A program made the translations under genes and the position numbers. The notes beneath the pieces are model-generated. The model was not told where the DNA came from and did no database searches. It saw only the letters and a list, made by a program, of their open reading frames with translations. A stretch of DNA of 64,000 nucleotides. It comes from Hyphomicrobiales bacterium (GTDB lineage: Bacteria > Pseudomonadota > Alphaproteobacteria > Rhizobiales > JAJFHB01). Shown here piece by piece: positions 27,220 to 34,998 of the stretch (positions within the stretch are counted from its first letter, which is position 1; each line of letters opens with the position of its first letter). Location of the stretch: the NCBI GenBank assembly GCA_021775755.1, contig JAJFHE010000059.1, positions 62,001 to 126,000 of the forward strand. Direction: 5' to 3'.

Positions 27220-29088
27220 TTATTCTGCGGCTTCACTGCGCGCCAGGAAACCGCCGGACTGGCGCTCCCAAAGACTGGCATACAATCCGGCGCGGGAAAT
27301 CAGCTCTTCATGTGTGCCCTGTTCGATGATGTGGCCCTGGTCCATCACGATCAAGCGGTCCATGGCGGCAATGGTTGATAGCCGGTGCGCAATGGCGATC
27401 ACCGTCTTGCCGTCCATGAGGTTTGCCAGACTTTCCTGGATCGCCGCCTCGACCTCTGAATCGAGCGCGCTCGTCGCCTCGTCGAGAACGAGGACCGGTG
27501 CGTCCTTCAACAGCACGCGCGCAATGGCGACGCGCTGGCGCTGGCCGCCGGACAGCTTGATGCCGCGCTCGCCAACCTGGGCGTCATAGCCGCGGTTGCC
27601 CTTCATGTCCTCAAGGTCGCCGATGAAATCGTGCGCGTGCGCCCGCTTCGCCGCGGTGATGACATCGTCCCTGGTCGCATCCGGGTTGCCGTAGCGGATG
27701 TTTTCGATGACGGATCGGTGGAGCAGCGAGGTGTCCTGCGTCACCATACCGATATTGGCGCGCAAACTGTCCTGGGTGACATGCGCGATGTTCTGGCCGT
27801 CGATCAGAATTTGGCCGTCGTCGAGATCGTAGAACCTGAGCAGCAGGCTAACGAGCGTCGACTTGCCGGCGCCGGAGCGCCCGACCAGCCCGACCTTTTC
27901 GCCCGGCGCGATGTCGAGCGACAGCCCGGCGATCACACCGTCGTTAACGTCTTCGCGGTCCTTGCCGTAGTTGAAGCGCAGGTTGCGGTATTCGATGCGC
28001 CCCCGGGAGACTTCAAGAGTGCCGGCGTCCGGCGCATCGACGATCTCGCGATCGCGGGCAATCGTGTTGATGCCGTCCTGCACGACACCGATATTTTCAA
28101 ACAGCGCCCACGTCTCCCACAAAATGTATTGCGACATACCCTGCAGCCTGAGCACCAGTCCGACGGCAAACGCGATGGCGCCGGTGGTGACCGCCTCGAT
28201 CGACCACAGATAAATCGACAGCGCGGCGACGGAGAACAAGAGGATCGCGTTGAGCGTGTTGAGCGTCACCGTCAGCAGTGTCGACAGGCGCATCTGCCTG
28301 TAGACATTGTCGAGAAAGGCCTCCAGCCCCTCGCGCGCATAGCGGTCCTCGCGGTCGGCATGGGCGAACATCTTGACCGTTGAAATATTGGTGTAGCTGT
28401 CGACGACCCTACCGGTCACCAGCGAGCGCACGTCGGCCTGCTCCATGGAGATGTGCTTGAGCTTCGGGACAAAGTAGCGAAGCACCACGAGATAGGCGCT
28501 GAGCCAGATGATCATCGGTGCGGTGAGGCGCAGATCGCTTGTTGCGAAAAGCACCATTGCGGCGGTGAAATAGACGCCGACATACAACATCACCTCGGTG
28601 ACTTTCATGACCGTGTCGCGCACCCCTATAGAGGTCTGCATGACCTTGGTGGCGACGCGGCCGGCAAAATCGTTCTGGAAGAACTCCATCGACTGGCGCA
28701 GCACATAGCGGTGCGCCTGCCAGCGCGTGCGCATGGCGAAATTGCCGAGCAGGCCCTGATGTACCGCCGTTTCGTAGAGCAGCTTGACGAAGGGCAGGGC
28801 GACGAGCACGAGCACGCTCATCGCCACGAGCCAGGTCTTGTGTTCCTGCCAGAAGGTTGAGCGATCAGCCTCCGTCAGCCAGTCGACAAGCGAGCCGACA
28901 AAGGCAAATAGCGACACTTCAATGAGCGCGATGGTGACCGCGAGCACCGAGCTTGCCAGAAGCGTCGGCCAGAACGGCTTTGCGTAGTGGACGATGAAGG
29001 CAAGCAGCGTCTCGGGCGGTTTTTCCGGTGGTGCATCCGGAAACACCTCATTGCGTGCTTCGAACCATTTGAACAGGGCGTTGATCAT
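27220..29088 (-). CDS. ABC exporter, fused membrane and ATPase domains
   Basis: 622 aa from ATG 29088 (MINALFKWFEARNEVFP), which aligns with how family members begin; ATG 29115 is an alternative. Six membrane helices fill residues ~40-330. The nucleotide-binding domain has Walker A GLVGRSGAGKSTLVS, Q loop MVTQDTSLLHRS, signature KLSGGQRQRVAIARVLL, Walker B VLVLDEATSALDSE and the IAHRLST switch. It is an exporter of the MsbA/multidrug type working as a homodimer. The substrate is unknown; it is the first gene of a three-gene run with the phosphoesterase and GMC oxidoreductase. Confidence 0.9.
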   Translation of the reverse strand: MINALFKWFEARNEVFPDAPPEKPPETLLAFIVHYAKPFWPTLLASSVLAVTIALIEVSLFAFVGSLVDWLTEADRSTFWQEHKTWLVAMSVLVLVALPFVKLLYETAVHQGLLGNFAMRTRWQAHRYVLRQSMEFFQNDFAGRVATKVMQTSIGVRDTVMKVTEVMLYVGVYFTAAMVLFATSDLRLTAPMIIWLSAYLVVLRYFVPKLKHISMEQADVRSLVTGRVVDSYTNISTVKMFAHADREDRYAREGLEAFLDNVYRQMRLSTLLTVTLNTLNAILLFSVAALSIYLWSIEAVTTGAIAFAVGLVLRLQGMSQYILWETWALFENIGVVQDGINTIARDREIVDAPDAGTLEVSRGRIEYRNLRFNYGKDREDVNDGVIAGLSLDIAPGEKVGLVGRSGAGKSTLVSLLLRFYDLDDGQILIDGQNIAHVTQDSLRANIGMVTQDTSLLHRSVIENIRYGNPDATRDDVITAAKRAHAHDFIGDLEDMKGNRGYDAQVGERGIKLSGGQRQRVAIARVLLKDAPVLVLDEATSALDSEVEAAIQESLANLMDGKTVIAIAHRLSTIAAMDRLIVMDQGHIIEQGTHEELISRAGLYASLWERQSGGFLARSEAAE

Positions 29089-29170
29089 GTGCTCCAACCG
29101 GCGGATATCGGGCATGCGGGGTGCGGCCGGGCAGAGCGCGGAGGCGCTCGAAAAACTACCTTGATAAGAG

Positions 29171-29189
29171 CTGACGGGCCGCCCGTCAG
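29171..29189. promoter_or_regulatory. Perfect inverted repeat CTGACGGGC-C-GCCCGTCAG
   Basis: 9-bp arms around one base, 80 bases before the ABC exporter start on the minus strand. It could be an operator or a leader hairpin. The surrounding gap (29116-29381) holds nothing else that I recognise. Confidence 0.35.
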
Positions 29190-29381
29190 TCCAAGGCTAC
29201 AGCGACGCAAATCATCACAGCGTCTCCCTCAAGTTGAACGGGCGCGTTATAGCGCACGGGGTGAGGAACGGAAAGGGGTGGGGATGATCATTAAAGCGCG
29301 AATTGCTTGGTTCTCGGAAAGGTGGCGTAAATCCTTCACAGATACAATCGGTGCTGAACTGGTATCGGGGTCTAACGGTTT

Positions 29382-29894
29382 ATGTTCCAACTACCCTACA
29401 GTCGGCACGTTGTTCTCTTCCTTTTTGCAATTGTTGTTTGCGGAGTTGCATGGGTTCTGGTATGGCCACGCGGTTCACTGGAACCTTTCGATCAACCGGC
29501 CATGGCCGCGTCAGTGCGGGCCGGGTTCAACCTTTGCCAGACACGCCCCGGACTTCCATACGTGGCGCGGGCGAAGCCGAAAATGGTTCAAGCGCAGTCG
29601 TGTGCTGTGTTGGAGAGAGGACTATTGTTGGTGTTGGATCTTGAGAAAGCCGTCGAAGATGCCGACGCAGACTTTCGAAATGGCGCATTCAGGCCTGTCG
29701 GAAGGGCAGGTGTGAGCGGTCGTGGCGTTGTTGTTCCGGGATTGGAGTGCGCATCGAACAGTCTCCGCAACGCGGTTTACGACGCATCCTGCCTGTTTGT
29801 TTTTCCGCACAACTGCACCGACTTTGACGCATACGCAAGGTCGTACAACACTTCCTTCTTGCAAAGGTCGGCTGACAGCGATCGGGAATGTTGA
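29382..29894 (+). CDS. Hypothetical membrane-anchored protein
   Basis: 170 aa. One N-terminal membrane segment (VVLFLFAIVVCGVAWVLVW, residues ~10-28) is followed by a probable periplasmic domain containing at least six Cys, including a LCQTRPGLPYVAR segment and a C-terminal Cys. I do not recognise the family. It stands alone between the ABC exporter and the toxin-antitoxin pair. There is no strong ribosome site, so the start is tentative and the whole ORF could be spurious. Confidence 0.4.
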   Translation: MFQLPYSRHVVLFLFAIVVCGVAWVLVWPRGSLEPFDQPAMAASVRAGFNLCQTRPGLPYVARAKPKMVQAQSCAVLERGLLLVLDLEKAVEDADADFRNGAFRPVGRAGVSGRGVVVPGLECASNSLRNAVYDASCLFVFPHNCTDFDAYARSYNTSFLQRSADSDREC

Positions 29895-29923
29895 TTTCCC
29901 GCCGCTCTTGCGGTGCCGGAAAA

Positions 29924-29949
29924 ATTTCACATATAGATGTTTGTGAAAT
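29924..29949. promoter_or_regulatory. Inverted repeat ATTTCACA-N10-TGTGAAAT upstream of Xre/RES pair
   Basis: Two 8-bp arms separated by 10 bases, in an unusually AT-rich stretch about 95 bases before the antitoxin start. The spacing (one helical turn between half sites) fits a dimeric helix-turn-helix operator. Confidence 0.4.
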
Positions 29950-30005
29950 ATATTTGTAATATAGCTGTGCGGTGGCACGATGCATGTTCGTGACTTCCGA
30001 TACTC

Positions 30006-30032
30006 GGTGCGAACGGTGCGAACGGTGTGAAA
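30006..30032 (+). repeat. Three tandem 9-bp repeats GGTGCGAAC before the antitoxin gene
   Basis: Two exact copies (30006-30014, 30015-30023) and a third variant GGTGTGAAA (30024-30032) run directly into the ribosome site AAAGGAGCC. They may be an autoregulatory operator or merely slippage-prone leader DNA. Confidence 0.6.
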
Positions 30033-30042
30033 GGAGCCAGCT

Positions 30043-30399
30043 ATGTCCGACGTAACCATCAGACAAACAGCCGTCTCAAGATTGGTTGCGGGGTTGAAGG
30101 AATATGGCGGCCTCAAGGGCCGGGACATCGCAAACATTCTCGGTGTCTCGCCGCCGACGGTCTCGCGCTGGAGCAAGGGCGAGGGCGGACCGACGATTGA
30201 CAAGCAAACCGTTATCGCCGAGCTGCGTTGGGTGGCCGAACGCCTGTCCGATTTCTATGAACCCGATGAAGTGAGGCTCTGGCTGCAATCGCCGCATCCC
30301 CAGCTTGATGGCCAGCGGCCCTATGATCTCGTGAACGCGGGGCGCACGGGCGAAGTTCTCGAAGTGATCGAACGGCTGGACAGCGGGGTCTATCTCTGA
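30043..30399 (+). CDS. Xre/MbcA/ParS-type antitoxin
   Basis: 118 aa with a clear ribosome site. GLKGRDIANILGVSPPTVSRW (about residues 24-44) is the Xre-like helix-turn-helix. The C-terminal half, ending PYDLVNAGRTGEVLEVIERL (~92-111), is the MbcA/ParS toxin-binding domain, whose conserved end is 'G...VL..I.RL'. It neutralises the RES toxin one base downstream and is expected to repress their operon. Confidence 0.88.
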   Translation: MSDVTIRQTAVSRLVAGLKEYGGLKGRDIANILGVSPPTVSRWSKGEGGPTIDKQTVIAELRWVAERLSDFYEPDEVRLWLQSPHPQLDGQRPYDLVNAGRTGEVLEVIERLDSGVYL

Positions 30400-30400
30400 A

Positions 30401-30961
30401 ATGTCCGGGCGCCGCCGGTTTCACGACGACCGTTTGCTGGATGCGCTCGATGAGCTTGACGGCGAGATCTTTGAGGGCACGATCTGGCGCGTTGCTAGAG
30501 AAGGCCGTTCCGTGTTCGATGGCTCGCGCGGCGCGGGCCGCTGGAACCCGTCCGATCTCAGTGTGCTTTACGGGTCCCTGGAAGCTGACGGAGCGCTGTC
30601 CGAAATCTACTTTCACCTGAGCCGCGGACAGTCCGTGTTCCCGTCGCGAATGAAGCACGTGCTCTATGAACTCGCCATCGCGACCGAGCGGACGCTTGTA
30701 CTGGCGGACATGAGCGATCTCGTGGCATTGGGGGTGGAGGCGGCGGAGTACCGGAACATTCTTTATGGCCGCACGCAGGAAATTGCCGATGCGGCGGCGT
30801 TCATGGGCTTCGATGGCGTTATCTCGCCCAGTGCGCGTTATGACTGCCGAAATATCGTGCTGTTCCTGGATACCTTCAGTTTGGAGAGCGTCGAGATTGT
30901 TTCGGAATCACCTGTCGACTGGATGGAATGGCGCTCGGCGAACCGCGCGGGAAGCAAGTAG
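30401..30961 (+). CDS. RES-domain toxin (NAD+-degrading type)
   Basis: 186 aa, beginning one base after the antitoxin stop. IFEGTIWRVAREGRSVFDGS has the first conserved Arg, GAGRWNPSDLSVLYGSLEAD has the G-RW and Y-S motifs, ALSEIYFHL has the conserved Glu, and IISPSARYDCRN-like VISPSARYDCRNIVLF is the C-terminal Ser/Arg motif. Members of this ADP-ribosyltransferase-like fold destroy NAD+ by phosphorolysis. The active-site residues appear intact. Confidence 0.88.
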   Translation: MSGRRRFHDDRLLDALDELDGEIFEGTIWRVAREGRSVFDGSRGAGRWNPSDLSVLYGSLEADGALSEIYFHLSRGQSVFPSRMKHVLYELAIATERTLVLADMSDLVALGVEAAEYRNILYGRTQEIADAAAFMGFDGVISPSARYDCRNIVLFLDTFSLESVEIVSESPVDWMEWRSANRAGSK

Positions 30962-31079
30962 AGTTGCGCGCGCTCCCTTCACCTTGACTCAAGAGATCGT
31001 AAAACACTTGGGATGGCGGACAATGTGAACCGGCTGCGATAAGATTGACGCTTCGCAGAAGCCGGACAAAGGGAATGAC

Positions 31080-31565
31080 ATGTCCAGAACAACAGCGAAA
31101 CTGAATCAACATGGCCTCGTGCTGCCCGCGCCGCTCAAGGTGCCCGACGGCTTCACGCTGCCGTTCCCCTGGGTCAGCACCCGCGGCGATCGTGTGTTCG
31201 TGTCGGGCCATGCGCCGCAGGACGAGGATGGTTCCGTCTCGCATCCGCGCGGTCAGGTGGGGGCGGAGGTTTCCGTCGAGGAGGGTTATGAGCTTGCGCG
31301 CAAAACGGCCCTGTCGATCCTTGCAAGCCTTGAGCGCGAGCTCAGCGACCTTGACCGCATCACCGGCTGGGCGCGTGTCTTTGGCATGGTCAACTCAGCG
31401 CCCGGTTTCGACAAGCAGCCGCTGGTGATCAACGGATTTTCCGACGTCATCCTCGATGTGTTCGGGGCCGATGTCGGCCGCCACGCGCGCTCCGCAGTTG
31501 GAATGGCGGGGCTGCCGTTCAAGATTGCGGTCGAGATCGAAGCGGAAGTTCTGATTGCGGAATAG
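31080..31565 (+). CDS. RidA/YjgF-family protein
   Basis: 161 aa. FPWVSTRGDRVFVSGHAPQD is the N-terminal strand pair, and EGYELARKTALSILASLERE with the LDRITGWARVFGMVNSAPGF stretch is the core. ILDVFGADVGRHARSAVGMA is the C-terminal signature region with the conserved Arg. This is the 150-160-aa YjgF-like subclass rather than classic ~130-aa RidA, so imine hydrolysis is not guaranteed. It sits 10 bp before an NTF2-like gene. Confidence 0.85.
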   Translation: MSRTTAKLNQHGLVLPAPLKVPDGFTLPFPWVSTRGDRVFVSGHAPQDEDGSVSHPRGQVGAEVSVEEGYELARKTALSILASLERELSDLDRITGWARVFGMVNSAPGFDKQPLVINGFSDVILDVFGADVGRHARSAVGMAGLPFKIAVEIEAEVLIAE

Positions 31566-31575
31566 GGTGGGGGCC

Positions 31576-31986
31576 ATGACGCGTTCTCAAACTTCCTTCA
31601 TCTCCGCGCTCAGCGCGTTGAAAGGCTATGTGGCAGCGTTCGAGCAGCGGGACCTCGACGGCGTCTGCGCCCTCTTTGGCGAGCAGGCGGTGGCCGAGAT
31701 TCCGATGCTGAAGCCCAATCCACTGACGGGCATAGGCGCTATCCGCGAGGGACATGCACTCGCCTTCGAGGCGCTGGAAGAAGTGAACTTCGCCCTTGCT
31801 CCACCAGCAGAGAGTAATGGCCATGCAATGGCGGAGGGCGTACTGCGCACGACGCGCGTGACGGGCGAGCGCGAAACGCACCACATCGCCGTCGTCGCGG
31901 AAATCGATGGCGGCTGTCTACAGCGGCTCAGCCTTTACTGCGATGAACGAAACATATTGCTCTGGTCGGACAAGTCCGGCGCCTGA
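31576..31986 (+). CDS. NTF2-like/SnoaL-type protein
   Basis: 136 aa from ATG 31576. FISALSALKGYVAAFEQRDL, CALFGEQAVAEIPMLKPNPL and GIGAIREGHALAFEAL form the helix-rich N-terminal half of the NTF2-like cone fold, and the second half has the expected beta strands (ETHHIAVVAEIDGG). It resembles the many small polyketide-cyclase-like/SnoaL proteins. No catalytic assignment is possible. It is likely co-transcribed with the RidA-like gene. Confidence 0.65.
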   Translation: MTRSQTSFISALSALKGYVAAFEQRDLDGVCALFGEQAVAEIPMLKPNPLTGIGAIREGHALAFEALEEVNFALAPPAESNGHAMAEGVLRTTRVTGERETHHIAVVAEIDGGCLQRLSLYCDERNILLWSDKSGA

Positions 31987-32057
31987 ACCGGTCATTTGCC
32001 ACTTCGGGACTTTGCCGCCAGAATAGCTGTCAGGGGGCAGGGAGAGCAGGGGCGACA

Positions 32058-33293
32058 ATGGGGCCGGGCGTACAGGGCCGCGAAAACGTCCACGCCAGGT
32101 GGGCGGATGACGCATTTCTCGACGGCCTGCGTCTACAGGGCGATGCGTTTGCCGATGCGTGTTTTGCCGCCCTGACACACAACATGGACGGTACGGGGTT
32201 TGCCGGTTTGTTCCGGCAACTCAACGCCAACGACCGGCCGCTGCCTGACGATGTGCCTGTGCCGCTGCGGAATTACCTTGCCGCCGCGCAGCGCCTGCCG
32301 CTGGTTGACGGCAAGGAGGTGGACCGGGAGCGCCTGCGGCGTGGCCAGCAGGTCTTCATGCGCCATCTCTTCCCCGCCACCATGATGCTGCTCGCCAAGG
32401 CCCTGCCGGAAGGCTATGCGTCACCGGGCCTGTCGAAGATACTCGATCTCTCCGACAATATTTCAAAACGCCCTTACCGGCGGCTTCTCGGCGTTCTGCA
32501 GATGATCGTCAATGTGTGCGCCGTCGGCGGCTTCGAGACGGGCGGCAAGGCGCTTGTCACCATTCCGAAAGTGCGCCTGCTTCATGCGGGCGTGCGCCAT
32601 GTGGTGCGCAAGCATATGCCGGAGTTCGAGCCGCGTTACGGCGTCCCGGTAAATCTTGAAGACATGCTCGCCACCATGATGGGATTCTCGCTGCTTGTGG
32701 TGGATGGGCTGAAAACCCTGCGGATCGACCTCTCGGACGCCCAGTGCGAGGATTACTTCTATCTCTGGCGCGTCTGTGCGCAGATGTCGGGGCTGCATCC
32801 GAAAGACGAGCCGGATTCCAGCGCCTTCATGCCGGAGAATCTACATGCCGCGCGGACGTTCTACGCCGCCTACTGCAAGCGCAATATGGTGCCGGCCGCA
32901 GAAAACCCCGAGGGCGTGCGTCTGGCGCGCTCGACCCTTGCCATGTGGAACGATGTGCTGCTGCCGCAGACACCGCTGCGGCGCCTGGGCTTCAAGGTGG
33001 TGCCGCGCGTCTATATGGAAGAACTGATCGGGCGCGAGCGCTGCCTTGCGGTGGGGGTCAGGCCCGTGAGGTTTCTGCTTGTGACGAAGTGGGGACTGAA
33101 GCGTTTGCCGGTGGTGTGGACGAAACTCTGGCGCACCGCCGACCGCTTCGACCGTTCCGCCTCGTTCCACGACAATGTCAGCCGCATGTTTCTGCAACGA
33201 CTGATCGTGCGCGAGTTCGGCGACGAGGTCACCTTCATGGTGCCCGACAGTCTTGAAGCCCTGCAGCAGCTGGCGCAGGGCGAAGGCAACTAA
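32058..33293 (+). CDS. DUF2236/MpaB-like oxygenase family protein
   Basis: 411 aa. RRGQQVFMRHLFPATMMLLA, the segment ILDLSDNISKRPYRRLLGVL, then KVRLLHAGVRHVVRKHMPEF and EDMLATMMGFSLLVVDGLKT, are the successive helices of the MpaB/latex-clearing-protein haem oxygenase fold. The RLLHAGVRH-type histidines are the family's haem-region residues. Substrates in the family range from rubber to meroterpenoids, so function is unassigned. It has no obvious operon partner. Confidence 0.75.
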   Translation: MGPGVQGRENVHARWADDAFLDGLRLQGDAFADACFAALTHNMDGTGFAGLFRQLNANDRPLPDDVPVPLRNYLAAAQRLPLVDGKEVDRERLRRGQQVFMRHLFPATMMLLAKALPEGYASPGLSKILDLSDNISKRPYRRLLGVLQMIVNVCAVGGFETGGKALVTIPKVRLLHAGVRHVVRKHMPEFEPRYGVPVNLEDMLATMMGFSLLVVDGLKTLRIDLSDAQCEDYFYLWRVCAQMSGLHPKDEPDSSAFMPENLHAARTFYAAYCKRNMVPAAENPEGVRLARSTLAMWNDVLLPQTPLRRLGFKVVPRVYMEELIGRERCLAVGVRPVRFLLVTKWGLKRLPVVWTKLWRTADRFDRSASFHDNVSRMFLQRLIVREFGDEVTFMVPDSLEALQQLAQGEGN

Positions 33294-33360
33294 AAGGCGG
33301 TGTCGCAGAAAGTTCTGCTATGCCATTGTTTAACGGCGTAAAATCATAATGGAGGACGCG

Positions 33361-34224
33361 ATGAAGCGGTTGGCAAAGGCAAGAGAAACAAGGCCGTATC
33401 AATGCCGGGCTTGTTCGTTTGTGACGATTCTTGCGGTTATGATCGCCCTGGCTGCCTCATCTTCCGTGCGTGCAGCGGATAATTCGGGAAACCTTGAAGC
33501 CGTACAGTGGATGGAAAACCTGCTGATCACGGAGAAGAACGACCTACTGGCGCAAACGCAGGACCAAAGCCTCATTTTTCTGGAAACCCCGGAAGGCTCA
33601 ATACTGATCTTCGAGCGGGCAGCAGTACTTCGCATGGTCGACAGGGCTGCGTTTCTCTCAACAAGCGGTCTCCTGGGTAAAGACATCATCAAATTACTAC
33701 CGAAAAAATACAGGAATCTGATACGCGGCCTGGATAAATACGGGCTGTGGAATGCAGATATGGCTGCGGGCACTGCCATGGCGGCAATAGAAAGAGTGTC
33801 CGAAGAGGCGCGGGCGGCGGCGCGGCGGCGCGTCCTCGCCGAGTACGACCCCCTCATTGCGGAGGTTCAGCGCCTTGCGGAGGATCTGTTGCGCCCTTCG
33901 CCGGAAGGTGCGCAGCCAAGCCCCGAGGGAGGCACCGAACCGGGCTCTCCTTCTTCAGGTGTTGCGGAGTTACCGGAACTGCCTTTTTCCATCCCCTCGG
34001 GCGGCAGGGTTCTGTATCCGTCGAAATGGTGCGATCCGACCGGCACCGGTCAATTTGCAGGCCGGGTGACCGCAACATACATCGCCTGTCCGAGCTGCGT
34101 CGACGGAGCCAATGCTTGCCCTGAAAACTGGAACAAGCCCCTCACGGACAGTGCCACTGGGCTGTATATGTGTTGGAGATGCCCCGGCGACAAAGGAAAA
34201 CACGGAGGATGTTGCTACAATTAG
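33361..34224 (+). CDS. Secreted Cys-rich hypothetical protein
   Basis: 287 aa from ATG 33361, which has GGAGG five bases upstream; the ATG at 33349 has no site. A signal peptide (FVTILAVMIALAASSSVRAA) would be cleaved near residue 38. A helical middle part ends in EARAAARRRVLAEYDPLIAE. It is followed by a Pro/Ser/Glu-rich linker (about residues 175-210) and a C-terminal ~65-residue domain rich in Cys (IACPSCVDGANACPE, MCWRCPGDKG, GCCYN). I do not recognise the family. The layout suggests a periplasmic or exported protein with a disulfide or metal-stabilised tail. Confidence 0.65.
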   Translation: MKRLAKARETRPYQCRACSFVTILAVMIALAASSSVRAADNSGNLEAVQWMENLLITEKNDLLAQTQDQSLIFLETPEGSILIFERAAVLRMVDRAAFLSTSGLLGKDIIKLLPKKYRNLIRGLDKYGLWNADMAAGTAMAAIERVSEEARAAARRRVLAEYDPLIAEVQRLAEDLLRPSPEGAQPSPEGGTEPGSPSSGVAELPELPFSIPSGGRVLYPSKWCDPTGTGQFAGRVTATYIACPSCVDGANACPENWNKPLTDSATGLYMCWRCPGDKGKHGGCCYN

Positions 34225-34270
34225 GCCGAAGCAGAAGTTGGATTGAGTGGTTGATCGCGCGCGCGGCGCC

Positions 34271-34885
34271 TTACGAAACCTTCTCACGCTTTGCGGCCGC
34301 ACCTTTCACAAGGGCTTCTCGCAGAAGTTCGATCTTCGACCGCTTTACCACCTTGCTTCCGGCCAGGGGTGCGCAGCGCTCCGGCGCTTCGCGGCCTTCG
34401 CCTGGATAAAGGCGTTCGAACTCGGCGAAGTTCGAAAAGTTTTCGCGCCGTTCCGCGTCCGCATAAAGGCTTTCGGCCGGTGCGCCGTCGGCAATCAGAA
34501 TTTCATGATGCTCAAGCTCAATGTGGAAGTAGAGCAGATAGGCGGTATCGATGCTTGCATCCGAAATGATCGTGTCACCGTTGACGATGTCCTTGGCGCA
34601 GTGAAGCTCGCCATCGATCAGAAGCGCATGGTTCGGTGAAACGAGCAGGTCGCGATGCGGAATTTCTTCGCCCAGTGCCCCGTGTTTGATGCGAACGGGC
34701 AGCACGTGCTCGGGCCAGTTGTCTACGGAGCGCTTGAAACCCATGCGGCCGATCCATTTGATCGGAAATGCCGCGCCGGACGCGGCCGTTACTTTGTCAC
34801 CGATTTGGAGTGTCTCGATTTTCTTTTCGCCATCGGGCGTCAGAATGTTCGTGCCCAACAAAAAACACACTACGGGCGATGTCAT
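34271..34885 (-). CDS. Hint-domain (Hedgehog/intein-type) protein, no N-terminal partner
   Basis: 204 aa from ATG 34885, preceded by GAAGGGG at proper spacing. CFLLGTNILTPDGEKKIETL (from residue 7) is the Hint_2 start with its nucleophilic Cys, followed by IGDKVTAASG, PIKWIGRMG and LLVSPNHALLIDGEL with the conserved His. Such domains usually sit at the C-terminal end of secreted proteins and cleave themselves off. Here only six residues precede the Cys, so there is nothing to release. It may act in trans, be a remnant, or have lost catalysis. Confidence 0.75.
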   Translation of the reverse strand: MTSPVVCFLLGTNILTPDGEKKIETLQIGDKVTAASGAAFPIKWIGRMGFKRSVDNWPEHVLPVRIKHGALGEEIPHRDLLVSPNHALLIDGELHCAKDIVNGDTIISDASIDTAYLLYFHIELEHHEILIADGAPAESLYADAERRENFSNFAEFERLYPGEGREAPERCAPLAGSKVVKRSKIELLREALVKGAAAKREKVS

Positions 34886-34998
34886 CGACTTAACCCCTTC
34901 CCCTGTTCTTTTGGTGCGCAAATGCCGTGGCGACACCTTAATTATTGGCAATCATACGAATTTTCAGGCGCCGCCACAAGGTGAATGCGTTGTGAGTT

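Noticed and set aside
30006-30032. Tandem repeats considered as a CRISPR start
   Set aside because: Units are only 9 bp, directly adjacent, with no spacers and no cas genes.
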